From Mycetohabitans endofungorum (lineage in GTDB: Bacteria; Pseudomonadota; Gammaproteobacteria; Burkholderiales; Burkholderiaceae): DNA of 64,000 nt. The notes beneath the pieces were generated by a model that made no database searches, was not told where the DNA came from, and saw only the letters and a program-made list of their open reading frames with translations. Of this stretch, positions 28,918 to 38,595 are shown one piece after another; position 1 is the first letter of the stretch, and each line of letters starts with the position of its first letter. The stretch lies in NCBI RefSeq assembly GCF_037477895.1, contig NZ_CP132744.1, positions 558,001 through 622,000 on the forward strand, in the 5' to 3' direction. The translations under genes were made by a program, and so were the position numbers.

Positions 28918-30750
28918 TCAGATGACCGAATCCCACGGTGCGGAAAGCCGCATCGCGCAGTTGATGATGCCGACCATCGAGTAGGTCTGTGGGAAGTTGC
29001 CCCACATCTCGCCGGTGACCGGGTGCGTGTCTTCTGATAGCAATCCGAGGTGGTTGCGCGCCGCCAGCATCGCTTCGAAGATCGCGCGCGCCTCTTCACG
29101 ACGGCCAATCCTGGCCAGCGCGTCGATGCGCCAGAATGTGCAGATGTTGAACGCGGTTTCCGGCTTGCCGAAGTCGTCCGGTGCTTCATAGCGCCGCATG
29201 TAGGGCCCGTCGCACAGCGAGCGCTCGAGCGCCTCGACAGTGGATACGAAGCGTGGATCCTTCGGGTCGATCATGTTGACTTCGGCCATCAGCAGCACGC
29301 TCGCGTCCAGATCCTGGCCGCCGACACTTTCAGCGAACGCGCCGCGCGCCTCATTCCACGCATTATTCAGCAAGTATTCGCGGATCGCGTCGGCGCGCCC
29401 GTGCCACAGCATCTCGCGCTCGGGCAGCCCGAGCGTATGCGCGATCTTTGCGAGCCGGTCGCAAGCGGCCCAGTTCATCAGCACCGACGACGTATGGATG
29501 CGCGCGCGCGAGCGCAGCTCCCACATGCCGGCATCCGGCTTTGTATAGATTCGATAGGCATTCTCGCCGACGGCTTCTAGGTGCTCGAACTCGAACAGGC
29601 CGGCCGGGCGTATTAGGCGCCGGTCATGGAAAGCCTGCGTCGCACCCAGGATGATGTTGCCATACACATCGTGCTGGAAGTGCTCGTGCGCCTGGTTGCC
29701 CACGCGCACCGGCGCGTGGTCGCGGTATCCGCCCAAATGCTCGACGATCGACTCCGGCAGCGACGCTTCCAGGCCGATGCCGTACAGCGGTTTGATATGT
29801 CCGCCTTGGGAGCGCAGCACGATGTTGCGCAACCAGTGCAGGTAGTCCTCCATCGTGCCGACCTCGGACAGACTGTTCAGCGCACGCACGACGAAGAACG
29901 CATCGCGCAGCCAGCAGTAGCGGTAGTCCCAGTTGCGGCTGCTGCTCGGTGCCTCTGGGATGCTGGTGGTCATCGCGGCGATGATCGCACCGGTATCCTC
30001 GAACAGCGACAGCTTCAGCGTGATCGCCGCGCGAATCACCGCGTCCTGCCACTCCAGCGGTATCGCGAGCCGGCCAGTCCACGTGCGCCAGTATTGGATC
30101 GTGTCCTGCTCGAAATCGCGCGCGGTGTTCTCGATGCCCGTGGCAAGCGTCTCGTCCGGTCCGAGGATGAAGTTAACCTCGCGATCGAGCAGGAACTGCT
30201 GTTCTGCGACGATGTAGGACAACGGCGCGTCGGTCGTGAGTCGCAGCGTTTGCGCGGGGCCGACATAGCGGATGTGGTGGCTGCCGTGCGTGATCGCCGG
30301 TGGCAGCCGGCCCCAGTCAAAACGCGGGCGCAGCCGTACCGTGATGCGCACCGCGCCTTGCAGCGGCTTCACGCGGCGCACCATCGTCGTGGGGCGGAAA
30401 TAACGCCCGCGCGAGTAGAAGCGCGGCGCGAAGTCGGTGATCTCGATACCCTGTCCGTTCGTGTCGTACAGGCGCGTGCGTAGCACTGCGGTGTTCGGCT
30501 CGTAGAACTGCTCGCCACGCGCATAGTTCTCGAGTTCGATGCTCCACAGGCCGGCGTGGTCCGAGGTGTCGATCAGTGCGTTGAAGACTGGATCGCCATC
30601 AAAGCGCGGCAGACAGCTCCAGACAACGCAGCCCATCCTGTCGATCAGCGCGCTGAACGCACAATTGCCGATGACGCCGACATCGAGCGAGCGATGGGAG
30701 GCGGCACGGGGGGGGAGCGTCGGAGATGACTCGGTGGAAGACAGGATCAT
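28918..30750 (-). CDS. Glycoside hydrolase family 15 protein
   Basis: Predicted cytosolic GH15 alpha-glucosidase/trehalase-like enzyme, 610 residues from the ATG complement of 30748-30750. The N-terminal beta-sandwich domain begins VGVIGNCAFSALIDRMG. The (alpha/alpha)6 domain contains SSRNWDYRYCWLRDAFFVV, where the second acid-block residues of the family lie, and the C-terminal GEMWGNFPQTYSMVG carries the catalytic-base region. These bacterial GH15 proteins are variously glucoamylase-like, isomaltose-acting or trehalases, so I do not name a substrate. No trehalose gene is adjacent in this window. It appears monocistronic. Confidence 0.9.
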   Translation of the reverse strand: MILSSTESSPTLPPRAASHRSLDVGVIGNCAFSALIDRMGCVVWSCLPRFDGDPVFNALIDTSDHAGLWSIELENYARGEQFYEPNTAVLRTRLYDTNGQGIEITDFAPRFYSRGRYFRPTTMVRRVKPLQGAVRITVRLRPRFDWGRLPPAITHGSHHIRYVGPAQTLRLTTDAPLSYIVAEQQFLLDREVNFILGPDETLATGIENTARDFEQDTIQYWRTWTGRLAIPLEWQDAVIRAAITLKLSLFEDTGAIIAAMTTSIPEAPSSSRNWDYRYCWLRDAFFVVRALNSLSEVGTMEDYLHWLRNIVLRSQGGHIKPLYGIGLEASLPESIVEHLGGYRDHAPVRVGNQAHEHFQHDVYGNIILGATQAFHDRRLIRPAGLFEFEHLEAVGENAYRIYTKPDAGMWELRSRARIHTSSVLMNWAACDRLAKIAHTLGLPEREMLWHGRADAIREYLLNNAWNEARGAFAESVGGQDLDASVLLMAEVNMIDPKDPRFVSTVEALERSLCDGPYMRRYEAPDDFGKPETAFNICTFWRIDALARIGRREEARAIFEAMLAARNHLGLLSEDTHPVTGEMWGNFPQTYSMVGIINCAMRLSAPWDSVI

Positions 30751-31053
30751 CGCGAAATACCTCAGCGTTCTAAGTTGGGATGGAGCAGGCGCGCCGCGCG
30801 CGGCACAGCCATGGCCGCACCGCACACGGCGCGTAGCGTGCAGTCTGCGCCAGCCCCGCGGTGTCGCGCAAGACTGACGGCACGTCGGTTGTGAAATCGA
30901 CACGCGCGATCGCGATGCGGACCGAGACAGACGGGCTATCCGGTCGTCACAATCGAGCAGGAAGTCGAGGCCGCGCTTGGCACAGCATGGCCGCCGGCCT
31001 GCGCGCTGGAGTGTTGATGCACGACATCGGATAGACGACGCTCGCGCGGTCCG
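30751..31053. other. Gap between GH15 gene and EAL gene
   Basis: About 300 bp with no credible gene; it should carry the GH15 promoter on the minus strand. I see no repeat, tRNA or recognisable operator. Confidence 0.5.
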
Positions 31054-31875
31054 CTAGATCGAGCCGACCGAGTCAAACACCGGACCTTGTACGTACCGCA
31101 CATCGTATTGCTGCAGTAACTCGAACTGCGCTTCGTCCATGACGTGCGTGAAGACCAGCGGGATCTTCAGCCGGCTCGCGTAACTCACCAGTGGCTTGAC
31201 CACTGCATCGCGCAACGCCGAGCCCGAATTCATTTTAATGAAGTCCAGCCGCGCCATGTCCGACACTGACAGAATTTGGCCGGCATTGGGCAGGTTGCCC
31301 GCGACCTTGAAGCCATAACTTTGGTAGCTCTTGGTCAAGTAGCCAAGAAACGTGCGATGCGCGACGGCCATCTCCGGCAGCTCGATGACCACACGCGCCG
31401 GATTCAAGCCGAGCGACACGAGCACGGTCGAGAAATGGCGTCCGTGGTCGTACTTGACGCTCTTCAATAACCGTTCATGCACGTTCAGAAATAGCAGGCC
31501 GCTGCGCTGCACGCCGAAGAAGTTGATCGCGTGCACAAGCCGCGACAGCCGGTCCAGTGCCACCAGGTCCTGATCATCGACGGTCGAGTCGAACGGATCG
31601 CGCACCGGCGCCCGCTCCGCGCCTGCTGACGCGGCCTGTGTCCTCGCCTGGTAGCCGATGTCGTCGCCGAAGCGGTCGGCCGCGTGCGCATCGGCGGCCA
31701 ACGATTGCGCAAAGCCCCGCGAGCCCACGTCAAAGATCGGCTGGTACTGGCTGGTCAACTCCAGGCCATTGTGTCGGCCGCGCGCCGTTGCACCTGCGTG
31801 TAGCAACACGCGCTTGGCGAAGTAAGGATGGCGTACCGCGGCGGCGACGAGTGCAGGAAGGGACGGCGGAATCAT
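31054..31875 (-). CDS. Degenerate EAL-domain protein
   Basis: A 273-residue EAL-fold protein, starting at the ATG complement of 31873-31875. The fold is recognisable from YQPIFDVG, LLFLNVHERLL, RVVIELPEMA, LDFIKMNSG and VFTHVMDEAQFELLQQ. However, the EAL triad itself is absent (the equivalent of ELLxR is missing), and the loop normally DDFGTG reads GNLPNAG. Metal-coordinating residues are therefore mostly lost, so it probably does not hydrolyse c-di-GMP and may act as a binding or protein-interaction module. There is no GGDEF or sensory domain. It lies downstream of the MFS gene on the same strand. Confidence 0.8.
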   Translation of the reverse strand: MIPPSLPALVAAAVRHPYFAKRVLLHAGATARGRHNGLELTSQYQPIFDVGSRGFAQSLAADAHAADRFGDDIGYQARTQAASAGAERAPVRDPFDSTVDDQDLVALDRLSRLVHAINFFGVQRSGLLFLNVHERLLKSVKYDHGRHFSTVLVSLGLNPARVVIELPEMAVAHRTFLGYLTKSYQSYGFKVAGNLPNAGQILSVSDMARLDFIKMNSGSALRDAVVKPLVSYASRLKIPLVFTHVMDEAQFELLQQYDVRYVQGPVFDSVGSI

Positions 31876-32046
31876 TATCGAAATAGTAGCAGTCGCCGCG
31901 GCTGTCGCATCGACAAAAATTTGGCTGACGCGGTTGCGCCGAGCGGCATGCCACCGGTCGCACGCCGATGCGCCGGGTGCTTGAAGGTTGCTGATACCGG
32001 TGGCTTTCTGTTCGGGCTGGTGAATCGGGCAGTTCACGGCTTTTGT

Positions 32047-33207
32047 TTAGCCTTGCGTCGCGGCCCGCGCAGCATGCTGTTCCCACAGATGCGCGCAAAT
32101 GAACATGACGACGCCGGCGAACAGCACGCCGACCAGCGCGTCAGGGCTGATCGTGCGCATCAGCGCGCCGGCAATCATCGGCCCAAAGCAACTCGCCACG
32201 CTCCACGATGCACCGATCAACGAGCTGGCGGTGACCAGCGCCGGGCCACGAAAACGTTCGCCGATCGCCGCCAGCGACAACGTGTAGATCCCGCCCGCGG
32301 CCGCGCCGAGCACGATTAGCACAGGCCAGCGCAGCCACGGCTGCGCGGCGATCATCGGCAATGTCGGCAGCAGCAGCGCCACGACCAGCGCGGCGCCCAA
32401 GTGCACGCGCGCCCGGCCGACGTGATCGGCCAGCCATCCAAGGGCAAACGCGCACACCGTATCGCCGAGCAGGATCGCAGAGCCGAACACGACGGCCAGT
32501 TCCGTTGCGACGCCATGGTGGATCGCAAACAGCGGTAGCAGCGACAAGGCTAGTGTATCGAACAGCGCAAAAAAGCCCGCACCGACCACTAGTGCCGGCA
32601 TGCGGGGTAATACCGTTTGCCAGGCGCCATGAGGTTCATCGTCGGCTGGGCCGATGTCGTGGGCGATGCGCATCATCCACAGCCCCGGCAGCGCTAGCAG
32701 GAAGATCGCGCCGCACAATGCAAAACGCCATCCCGGGTAGTCGGCGATCATGCTGACCAGCAGCGGGCCAGCCATCTGGAACAGCGTGAAGTTGGTCGCG
32801 TACAGTGCGACGATGCGCCCACGCGATCGATCGTTGGCGAGCTGGTTCACCCAGGCTTCGGTGATCGTGAACAGCAGCATCAAAGCGGCGCCAGCGATCG
32901 CCCTCAGAAGCGCCCAGGCAATGAGGTTGACCGTCAACTGCATCGCAAGCGTCGCGATCGACGTTATCCACACCGTGCCGATGATGGCGCGGCGTGCGCC
33001 GATACGCGACGTGATGCGTGCTGCGAATGGCACGATCGCGATACCGCCGCCCGCCTGCGCGGCGGTCAGCATGCCGATCACGTGCGAGCCATAGCCGGCT
33101 TGCATCAACGCCAGGGCGGTGAGCGGCAACGTGGCGCCGATGCCTAGCCCGACGACGGCAACGCTGACGATTAACGCAAAGAAGTCGCGTGTAAAGATAG
33201 CTTTCAT
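32047..33207 (-). CDS. MFS transporter (YcaD-like)
   Basis: A 386-residue 12-helix MFS protein starting at the ATG complement of 33205-33207. Features are GIGATLPLTALALMQAGYGS in TM1-2, motif A-like AARITSRIGARRAIIG, and EAWVNQLANDRSRGRIVALY in the loop after TM4, a signature of the YcaD group. The length is full and no break is seen, in contrast to the two MFS remnants nearby. Substrate unknown. The downstream EAL gene lies 172 bp away on the same strand. Confidence 0.87.
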   Translation of the reverse strand: MKAIFTRDFFALIVSVAVVGLGIGATLPLTALALMQAGYGSHVIGMLTAAQAGGGIAIVPFAARITSRIGARRAIIGTVWITSIATLAMQLTVNLIAWALLRAIAGAALMLLFTITEAWVNQLANDRSRGRIVALYATNFTLFQMAGPLLVSMIADYPGWRFALCGAIFLLALPGLWMMRIAHDIGPADDEPHGAWQTVLPRMPALVVGAGFFALFDTLALSLLPLFAIHHGVATELAVVFGSAILLGDTVCAFALGWLADHVGRARVHLGAALVVALLLPTLPMIAAQPWLRWPVLIVLGAAAGGIYTLSLAAIGERFRGPALVTASSLIGASWSVASCFGPMIAGALMRTISPDALVGVLFAGVVMFICAHLWEQHAARAATQG

Positions 33208-33307
33208 TCGTAGTATTATGGGGCCGGCGTACCAATGGCGGCAGGCCCGTTATCGTGGCGCCGCGCCCGCGGGTGATCGCAGCAGGCGGCGCGGGTTGTT
33301 CTGGCGC

Positions 33308-33541
33308 TCAGGAAGGTGTTACGCAGGCCGGCGCGCGCCGCTCCAGATTGTTCCAAGCTGCCAGCCCAAGCGCACCGAGCGCCATCGTGACGCCCAGCGC
33401 GTATCCGGACACCAGCATGCCGGCGGCCGGAATCGATACGCGCAGGTCACGCGCCACGTCTATCAGCCATCCCATGATCACGAACTCGGTGGTACCGATG
33501 CCGAAGGCGACAATGGCAATAGCGATGAGCGGCAAGGGCAT
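33308..33541 (-). pseudogene. MFS transporter remnant with internal deletion
   Basis: A 77-codon frame joins the N-terminus of a DHA1-type MFS exporter (IAFGIGTTEFVIMGW-like start, then SIPAAGMLVSGYALGVTM) directly to what looks like the end of the same protein (ALGALGLAAWNNLERR). A complete member is about 390-400 residues, so about 320 residues are missing with the frame kept. It cannot form a transporter. The flanking DNA holds no further MFS sequence that I recognise. Confidence 0.75.
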
Positions 33542-34410
33542 GGGCAGGCTTCGGGGTGGGGAACCGCGGTTCGGGCACGCGGGGTGCGCGTGCCCCGGAG
33601 GCCGTGAAACACCATCTTACTGTATCCGGGGAAGCCCTGCTGCCGGACGTCGTCGATGGTGATTTGCCGGCGATTGCGCACCAGTCGTGCGCCGCGCGGC
33701 CATCAGCTCATATTGTGCCGCCGTATCGCCCGGCGCCGGCGGCGAACCGCGGGCACCCGTGAGCCCTTCGTCGAGCATGGCTCAATAGCCGCTTGCTTCT
33801 TCGCGCATGAGCGCCAGTGCCAGTTCCGGCAGCGACGCGTTGTCATAGGCCGAGCGGCAGTTCGTGCGCAGTGCCGGCCGCGGGTGGCACTGCGCGGGCT
33901 GTACGGGAAACGGTACGTTTTTTGTGCGATCAGTGCGGATTGTCAGCGAGTGTTCATCTTGGGCGTGATGTAATGGATGTCATGCCGGACGATGACGCTG
34001 CACGCCGCACCCTTGTCACAGTATTCGACGGCTATCACTCTCGTTGTTCGCGAATTCGTATTGGCACTGCCGGTGGAGCCGGATATTTGGCCCGTGCCGC
34101 CCTTGCTCGAGTGCGCGGATCGCGACGATGTCGACTACGTGCTCGGACCGGTCTCGCAATGGCATCCCGGCAAGGTTAACGGGATTCGGGCGTTTGTCGA
34201 TCCGAGCGGCTCGCGGGTGCCGGAGAGGTTGCACGTGGCATGCTTGCTGCATCGCATTTTCCCGTCGAGGTACACGAGCGTGAAGCCGATGCGCTGGCCG
34301 AGTGCTGCGGCTATCACGGTGACGCCGAGGAATGCCTATCGCATGCGTCACGGATTGACGCGGCGCCGTGGCGCGCCGGCTGTGGCCTCGTCAGGCGCAG
34401 GCGTGGCCGG
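33542..34410. other. Decayed region with unassigned reading frames
   Basis: About 870 bp with no gene I can name. On the minus strand a frame ends LPELALALMREEASGY at a stop near 33787 and reads like the real C-terminus of a protein, but upstream it is broken. On the plus strand the frame around 34040-34290 contains VREFVLALPVEPDIWPVPPL and VDYVLGPVSQWHPGKVNGI, which also reads protein-like but continues as an arginine-rich shadow over the lysR gene. I take this as remnants of at least two genes. Confidence 0.45.
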
Positions 34411-35526
34411 TCAACTGACGCGCCACTCCCCCGTCGCAAAAGGCCATGGCGCCGCGGGGCGCGATGCCGGTTGCGCTGTGGCGTGCGGACTCTTCGTGCT
34501 GTTGGCCGAACCGCTTGGGTTGCCGCGTGTGACCATCGCGTCGGCCGGATGTTGCCGTTCTGGCGTGCCGCGGCCTGCGTTGCACTGCGGTGCAGGGATG
34601 CCTTGCTCGGCGTCATAGCCACTGTCGTCGACCTGGCCGTAGTGAGCGCAGACGAACTCGACGAAGGCGCGCGTCTTAGCCGCCATGTATTGCCGCTCCG
34701 GGTAGACTACGGACAGCGTGGTCTGACTTTCCAGAATCTCGCAGTCGGGCAATAGCTGGACCAGGCTGCCGCTGGCCACGTCACGCTCGACCACACGCTG
34801 CGGCAGCAACGCGATGCCCATGCCGCCGACAGCCGCGGCGCGTAGCATCTGTGCGCTGTTCACCACGTAGATCGGCTCGGGCATCGCCAACTGGTACTCG
34901 GCGCCGTGCGCATCGCGCAGATGCCAGAGCCGGCTGCGGTCACTGTGCGATTGCGCTAGCAACGACAGCGCAAGCAGGTCATTGGGCGTTTGCGGCGCGG
35001 CGTGCTCGAGCAGGTAATCCGGCGAAGCGACGATCACCGACGCGCACGAACTCAGGATCTGGCTGGAGAGTCCATTACCCGGCGCCACCGCGGCTTGCAC
35101 TAGACCGACGTCGTAGCTGTCGCCGAGCGCGTCTACGGCCTGGTCACCCAGCGTGACATGTAAGCGAATCCGTGCGTGACGCTGGCGGAACTCTTCGACC
35201 AGTCCAATCAATTCGTCGCAAAGCGATGCCGAAGCGGCGACGCGCAATGTGCCGCGAGGCTCGTCGTCACCGTTGACCACGGTTGCTTCGATGAAGTCAA
35301 GTTCCTCGAGCAGTCGACGACAACCCTGTAGGTAAACGTATCCTGCCTCCGTTAACGACACGTTGCGTGTCGTGCGATTGATGAGCCGCGTGTTCAGGTG
35401 GGCTTCCAATGTCGCGATCGAACGCGTGACCAAGGCATTGGAGACATTCAGTTGCTGTGCCGCGCGCCGAAAACTCTGTGTTTCCGCGACCCGGGTGAAC
35501 ACGCGCATGGCCTGGATCTGATTCAT
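34411..35526 (-). CDS. LysR-family regulator with long C-terminal extension
   Basis: A 371-residue transcription factor starting at the ATG complement of 35524-35526. The N-terminal winged helix is AMRVFTRVAETQSFRRAAQ followed by VSNALVTRSIATLEAHL, and the effector domain ends near FVEFVCAHYGQVDD at about residue 300. The remaining about 70 residues are Pro/Ala/Ser/Gln-rich without known domain and look like read-through into decayed DNA after loss of the original stop. Divergent partner genes are missing: upstream lies about 740 bp of non-coding DNA. Effector unknown. Confidence 0.85.
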   Translation of the reverse strand: MNQIQAMRVFTRVAETQSFRRAAQQLNVSNALVTRSIATLEAHLNTRLINRTTRNVSLTEAGYVYLQGCRRLLEELDFIEATVVNGDDEPRGTLRVAASASLCDELIGLVEEFRQRHARIRLHVTLGDQAVDALGDSYDVGLVQAAVAPGNGLSSQILSSCASVIVASPDYLLEHAAPQTPNDLLALSLLAQSHSDRSRLWHLRDAHGAEYQLAMPEPIYVVNSAQMLRAAAVGGMGIALLPQRVVERDVASGSLVQLLPDCEILESQTTLSVVYPERQYMAAKTRAFVEFVCAHYGQVDDSGYDAEQGIPAPQCNAGRGTPERQHPADAMVTRGNPSGSANSTKSPHATAQPASRPAAPWPFATGEWRVS

Positions 35527-36264
35527 TCTGAGCTCGTGGTCGAGAAAATTACGTTTGACAGCCGATTGTTTTTCCCATATTAAAGTTGCCCGGCCTTCGG
35601 TGTTCCGTTGGGGAAATCCATTCGGGATCTCGGACAGTTTATAGAGGATTGCGGAGATCAAGCAAACGGGGCGCGACAAAAATCGACAATTGGTAAGCGG
35701 ATCGCATCAATGAGTGGACGCACCCGCAGCGCGTAATGCGCTCCGATATCACGTTATTGTCCTCAGTACCGCGGCACTTTCATGCATCTGCCCTCCCGTA
35801 CACGGGGTAGATGCAACTTCGGCGCTTTGTGTCAGCTATTTCAAAATTGTAAACAGATGCACGCAATTCTGTTCCGTTGTTGCATTCAGTGAAGAACTGT
35901 CTGCATACGCGGCCGTTGTTAGGCTGCTAAAGATGAATATCTTCACCGGCTCGCTCGGCTTTACCACTTTATCGTGATGCGACTCGACGATTGGCCACGG
36001 TCGGAAAACAGCTGGCGCCTATAACTCCACGCTTAGTTTCAAATTATCCCGGCGCCTTGTGCCGTAGGATTGCTGGTGTCTAAAAGATACTATGTCATGC
36101 ATTTTTGGTAATATTGTCTTGGTGTATTCGACTATTTTGGTTTTTAATTCCGATATTCGTGCAAATTAGAAAAATTTTTCCTGTGTTGGTTTGGATTTGT
36201 TTTCGGTTAGCGCGATGGAGCCGGCGTTCCGCGAAGCGGCTCCGAAGTGCCTCAGTCTATTATG
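35527..36264. other. AT-rich non-coding gap
   Basis: About 740 bp without a credible gene. From about 36070 to 36210 the DNA is markedly AT-rich compared with its neighbours, suggesting decayed or foreign sequence. An imperfect hairpin GGAGCCG/CGGCTCC is at 36217-36243. Small frames here show no family signature. Confidence 0.5.
36217..36243. repeat. Short inverted repeat downstream of MFS remnant
   Basis: A 7-bp stem (GGAGCCG and CGGCTCC) with a 13-base loop lies just past the 3' end of the minus-strand MFS remnant. It has no clear T-run on either strand, so it is at best a weak terminator or a repeat relic. Confidence 0.35.
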
Positions 36265-36930
36265 TCAGCGCGCCCATACAATACTCAGCACAGCGGCGAC
36301 TGCGGCAAACAGATAGACCGATTCATACCCGAAGTCGCTGGCGATCAGTCTAGCCAGGGGCCTGGTGAGGCCCAGAGACAAATCGAGGAATACGGAATAG
36401 GCGGACAACGCCGCACCGCGGCTGGCCGGTGGCACCAGCGCGACGGCTTCGACACCCAGTGCGGGGAAGACCAGCGCGAAACCCAACCCGATCAGCGCCG
36501 CGCCGGCCAGCGCTACTTGCGGGATGGGCGCGAGCCACAGCGTCAGCAGGCCGCATGTTTCGACCAGGAACGATGCGATGGCGACGCGAAAGCCGCCATG
36601 CTTTTTGATGGCACCGGCGAATAGCAGTCGCGCGCCGCAAAACAGCGTGCCAAATACGGTCAACGACAGCGCTGCATCCAGCAGCACGCCACTTGCCCCG
36701 TATGTGAGCAAGCCGCGCATGACGGTCTTCTTGGGTCCGATTTTATCCGCCATGCGGCCGGCGAACGGCCACATGAGCAGTATCGATACGTATTGGATGC
36801 TGATTGCAGCGCCGGCAATGACCGAGCCATAGCCCAGGTCGTCATGGACATAGCCGGGCAGCACCGCGAGCGGCAAGCCAATGCTTAGGTAACACAGGAA
36901 CGTGAACAGCACGATCGTGACGATCTGCAA
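36265..36930 (-). pseudogene. MFS transporter with internal deletion (YhhS-like)
   Basis: A 221-codon frame. The first about 100 residues are the N-terminal four helices of a YhhS/YfcJ-type MFS protein ([36 protein letters not shown]), and after FCGARLLF it jumps to [17 protein letters not shown], which belongs to the second half. Full members have about 400 residues, so about 170-180 are missing with frame retained. The only available start is TTG at 36930; the open frame itself begins right after the stop of the upstream L,D-transpeptidase gene. Probably non-functional. Confidence 0.7.
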
Positions 36931-36978
36931 CGTGACGGCCGCCGGCGTGCACCAAGCCTCTATCGGACGCGGATCCTA

Positions 36979-38202
36979 TCAGTCGGCGGTGTCGATCTGC
37001 GCACCATGCTTGACCTTGGCGCCGCGCGGCACCGGCGACCACGTCGGACGCTGTGTTGCGCCGCCATCGACGATTACGATATAGCGCCCGGCCCAGCGCG
37101 ATGCCTCGCGATTCGGCTTAAGCACCCATAGGAGCTGGCCTTCCCGGATGCGCGTCTCATAGTCAGCGTCCAGTATGCCGTAGTGATCCAAAAACGTATT
37201 GAGCGTGCCCGGGATTCGGATACAGCCTTTCGAGTGCCGCATGCCGAGCAGCGATTCAAGCCGGCCGGGATCGGTAGCGTGCATTTGCAGCCGCATCTGG
37301 CTCATTGCGCGGTTACCCCAGCCGCGCTGTGCCTGCGTCCATCCGAGGTCGTAGATTCGCTGGTCGCGCGCGCCATAGCCGCGAATGCCGTTGTCGTTTA
37401 ACGTGCCTTCGGCGCGAAAGTCCATGTTGTCCGGAGTATGCCGGAATACCCCGAGCGGCGTGATGAAATGGTCATAGAGACCTGGCATGCCGGTAGAAAC
37501 AGGCGATGCGCCAATCACCTGCCAAGGATCCGACGGCGTCTGACGCCACATCAACACAAATGCTTGTACGAACGGATTGCGGTCCACGACGGCGACGAAT
37601 TCGCTTGCCACGTCAGGCAAGCCGGCTTGGGCGAGCGCGTTCTGCAGCAGTTGCCCATAGTGCGCTTGTGCAGCGGCGGGTATCGACAGGGTGCGGTTGA
37701 CAGACTGCACATACAGCTTCCGATAGTCGAGCGCAGAAGGCACATTGGTATAGCGCGGCAGTACGGGGGCGGTGGACGGTGGCGCGTGGGTGGCCGAGGC
37801 CGTGGGTTGGGCCGGTGGCCGCGCGGGTGACGAGGCTGGCGTTTGCGTTGGAACCGGCATCGATGATGAGTCTACGGCAGACGATTGTCTCGGGGCAGCC
37901 GGTTGCCCGGAGGCCGGGGTAGCCAATGAGCCCAGGGCAGCCGATGAGCCCAGGGCAGCCGATGAGCCTTGGGCAGCAGATGAGCCCGGGGCAGCAGATG
38001 AACTGGGGACGGGTGACGCGATAGGCGTGGACGCCGTTTCGATGATCGGTTTGACTGTGTCGCCGGTCGATTGTGCGGTCAATCTTGGCCGCGGCGCAGG
38101 TTCGGCCGCGTGTGCGCCGGCGCTTGCGTCGGACTGCTGTGATGAGCCCACCGCCGGCATCGGTGTCCAAAGCGTTAGCGCAATCCATACGAGCGTGAGC
38201 AT
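36979..38202 (-). CDS. L,D-transpeptidase (YkuD domain)
   Basis: Periplasmic enzyme predicted to form 3-3 peptidoglycan cross-links or attach proteins to peptidoglycan. From the ATG complement of 38200-38202 it has 407 residues with an N-terminal signal segment. Residues about 30-170 form a Pro/Ala/Ser/Thr-rich region including a six-residue repeat (GSSAAx). The YkuD catalytic motif is MRHSKGCIRIPG, with the Cys nucleophile, and upstream HFITPLGVFRHTPD supplies the conserved fold. The Pro/Ser-rich region likely spans part of the periplasm. Confidence 0.9.
   Translation of the reverse strand: MLTLVWIALTLWTPMPAVGSSQQSDASAGAHAAEPAPRPRLTAQSTGDTVKPIIETASTPIASPVPSSSAAPGSSAAQGSSAALGSSAALGSLATPASGQPAAPRQSSAVDSSSMPVPTQTPASSPARPPAQPTASATHAPPSTAPVLPRYTNVPSALDYRKLYVQSVNRTLSIPAAAQAHYGQLLQNALAQAGLPDVASEFVAVVDRNPFVQAFVLMWRQTPSDPWQVIGASPVSTGMPGLYDHFITPLGVFRHTPDNMDFRAEGTLNDNGIRGYGARDQRIYDLGWTQAQRGWGNRAMSQMRLQMHATDPGRLESLLGMRHSKGCIRIPGTLNTFLDHYGILDADYETRIREGQLLWVLKPNREASRWAGRYIVIVDGGATQRPTWSPVPRGAKVKHGAQIDTAD
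37925..37996. repeat. 18-bp tandem repeat in the transpeptidase linker
   Basis: Four tandem 18-bp units of the form GATGAGCCCAGGGCAGCC, with one to three differences each, encode the repeated Gly-Ser-Ser-Ala-Ala-x segment of the linker on the minus strand; a degenerate fifth unit follows. Copy-number changes would keep frame. Confidence 0.9.
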
Positions 38203-38595
38203 ACGGCCGTGCAGCAATCCGGCCGAAGCGCAGTCAAACTGAGAGCGGCCGCAAGCTGAGTGCTGTGCGTTGTGCGCTGGTCGATGGAGAATAGGTGATG
38301 GATGGTGTGTTTTTTGCATCGCCAATAGACCGTGCCGCACCGCGGGAGTTCGCGCCACCTATCAGCGTGCCGCTGGGTGTGCGGCGGCAGTCCCAAGGAG
38401 TTGGAACGCAGCGACGGCGCACACGCGGCCGACGTCAACCCGAATGCCGATATAGAGGGCAATGGACCACCCCGGCAAATCCGCACGGGTATCGTCGACG
38501 ACGCCTACGTGTGTGTGGCGTACTCGACAATGGGTCGACAGCAGACCGTGGCCCCGCTAGAATCGCGGTCCCGCGATCTCCGACGGCCTGCCGCA

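Noticed and set aside
33977..34618. A 213-codon plus-strand frame as a complete gene
   Set aside because: Its second half overlaps the lysR gene antisense and is Arg-rich; only the first third reads protein-like, so I list it as a remnant.
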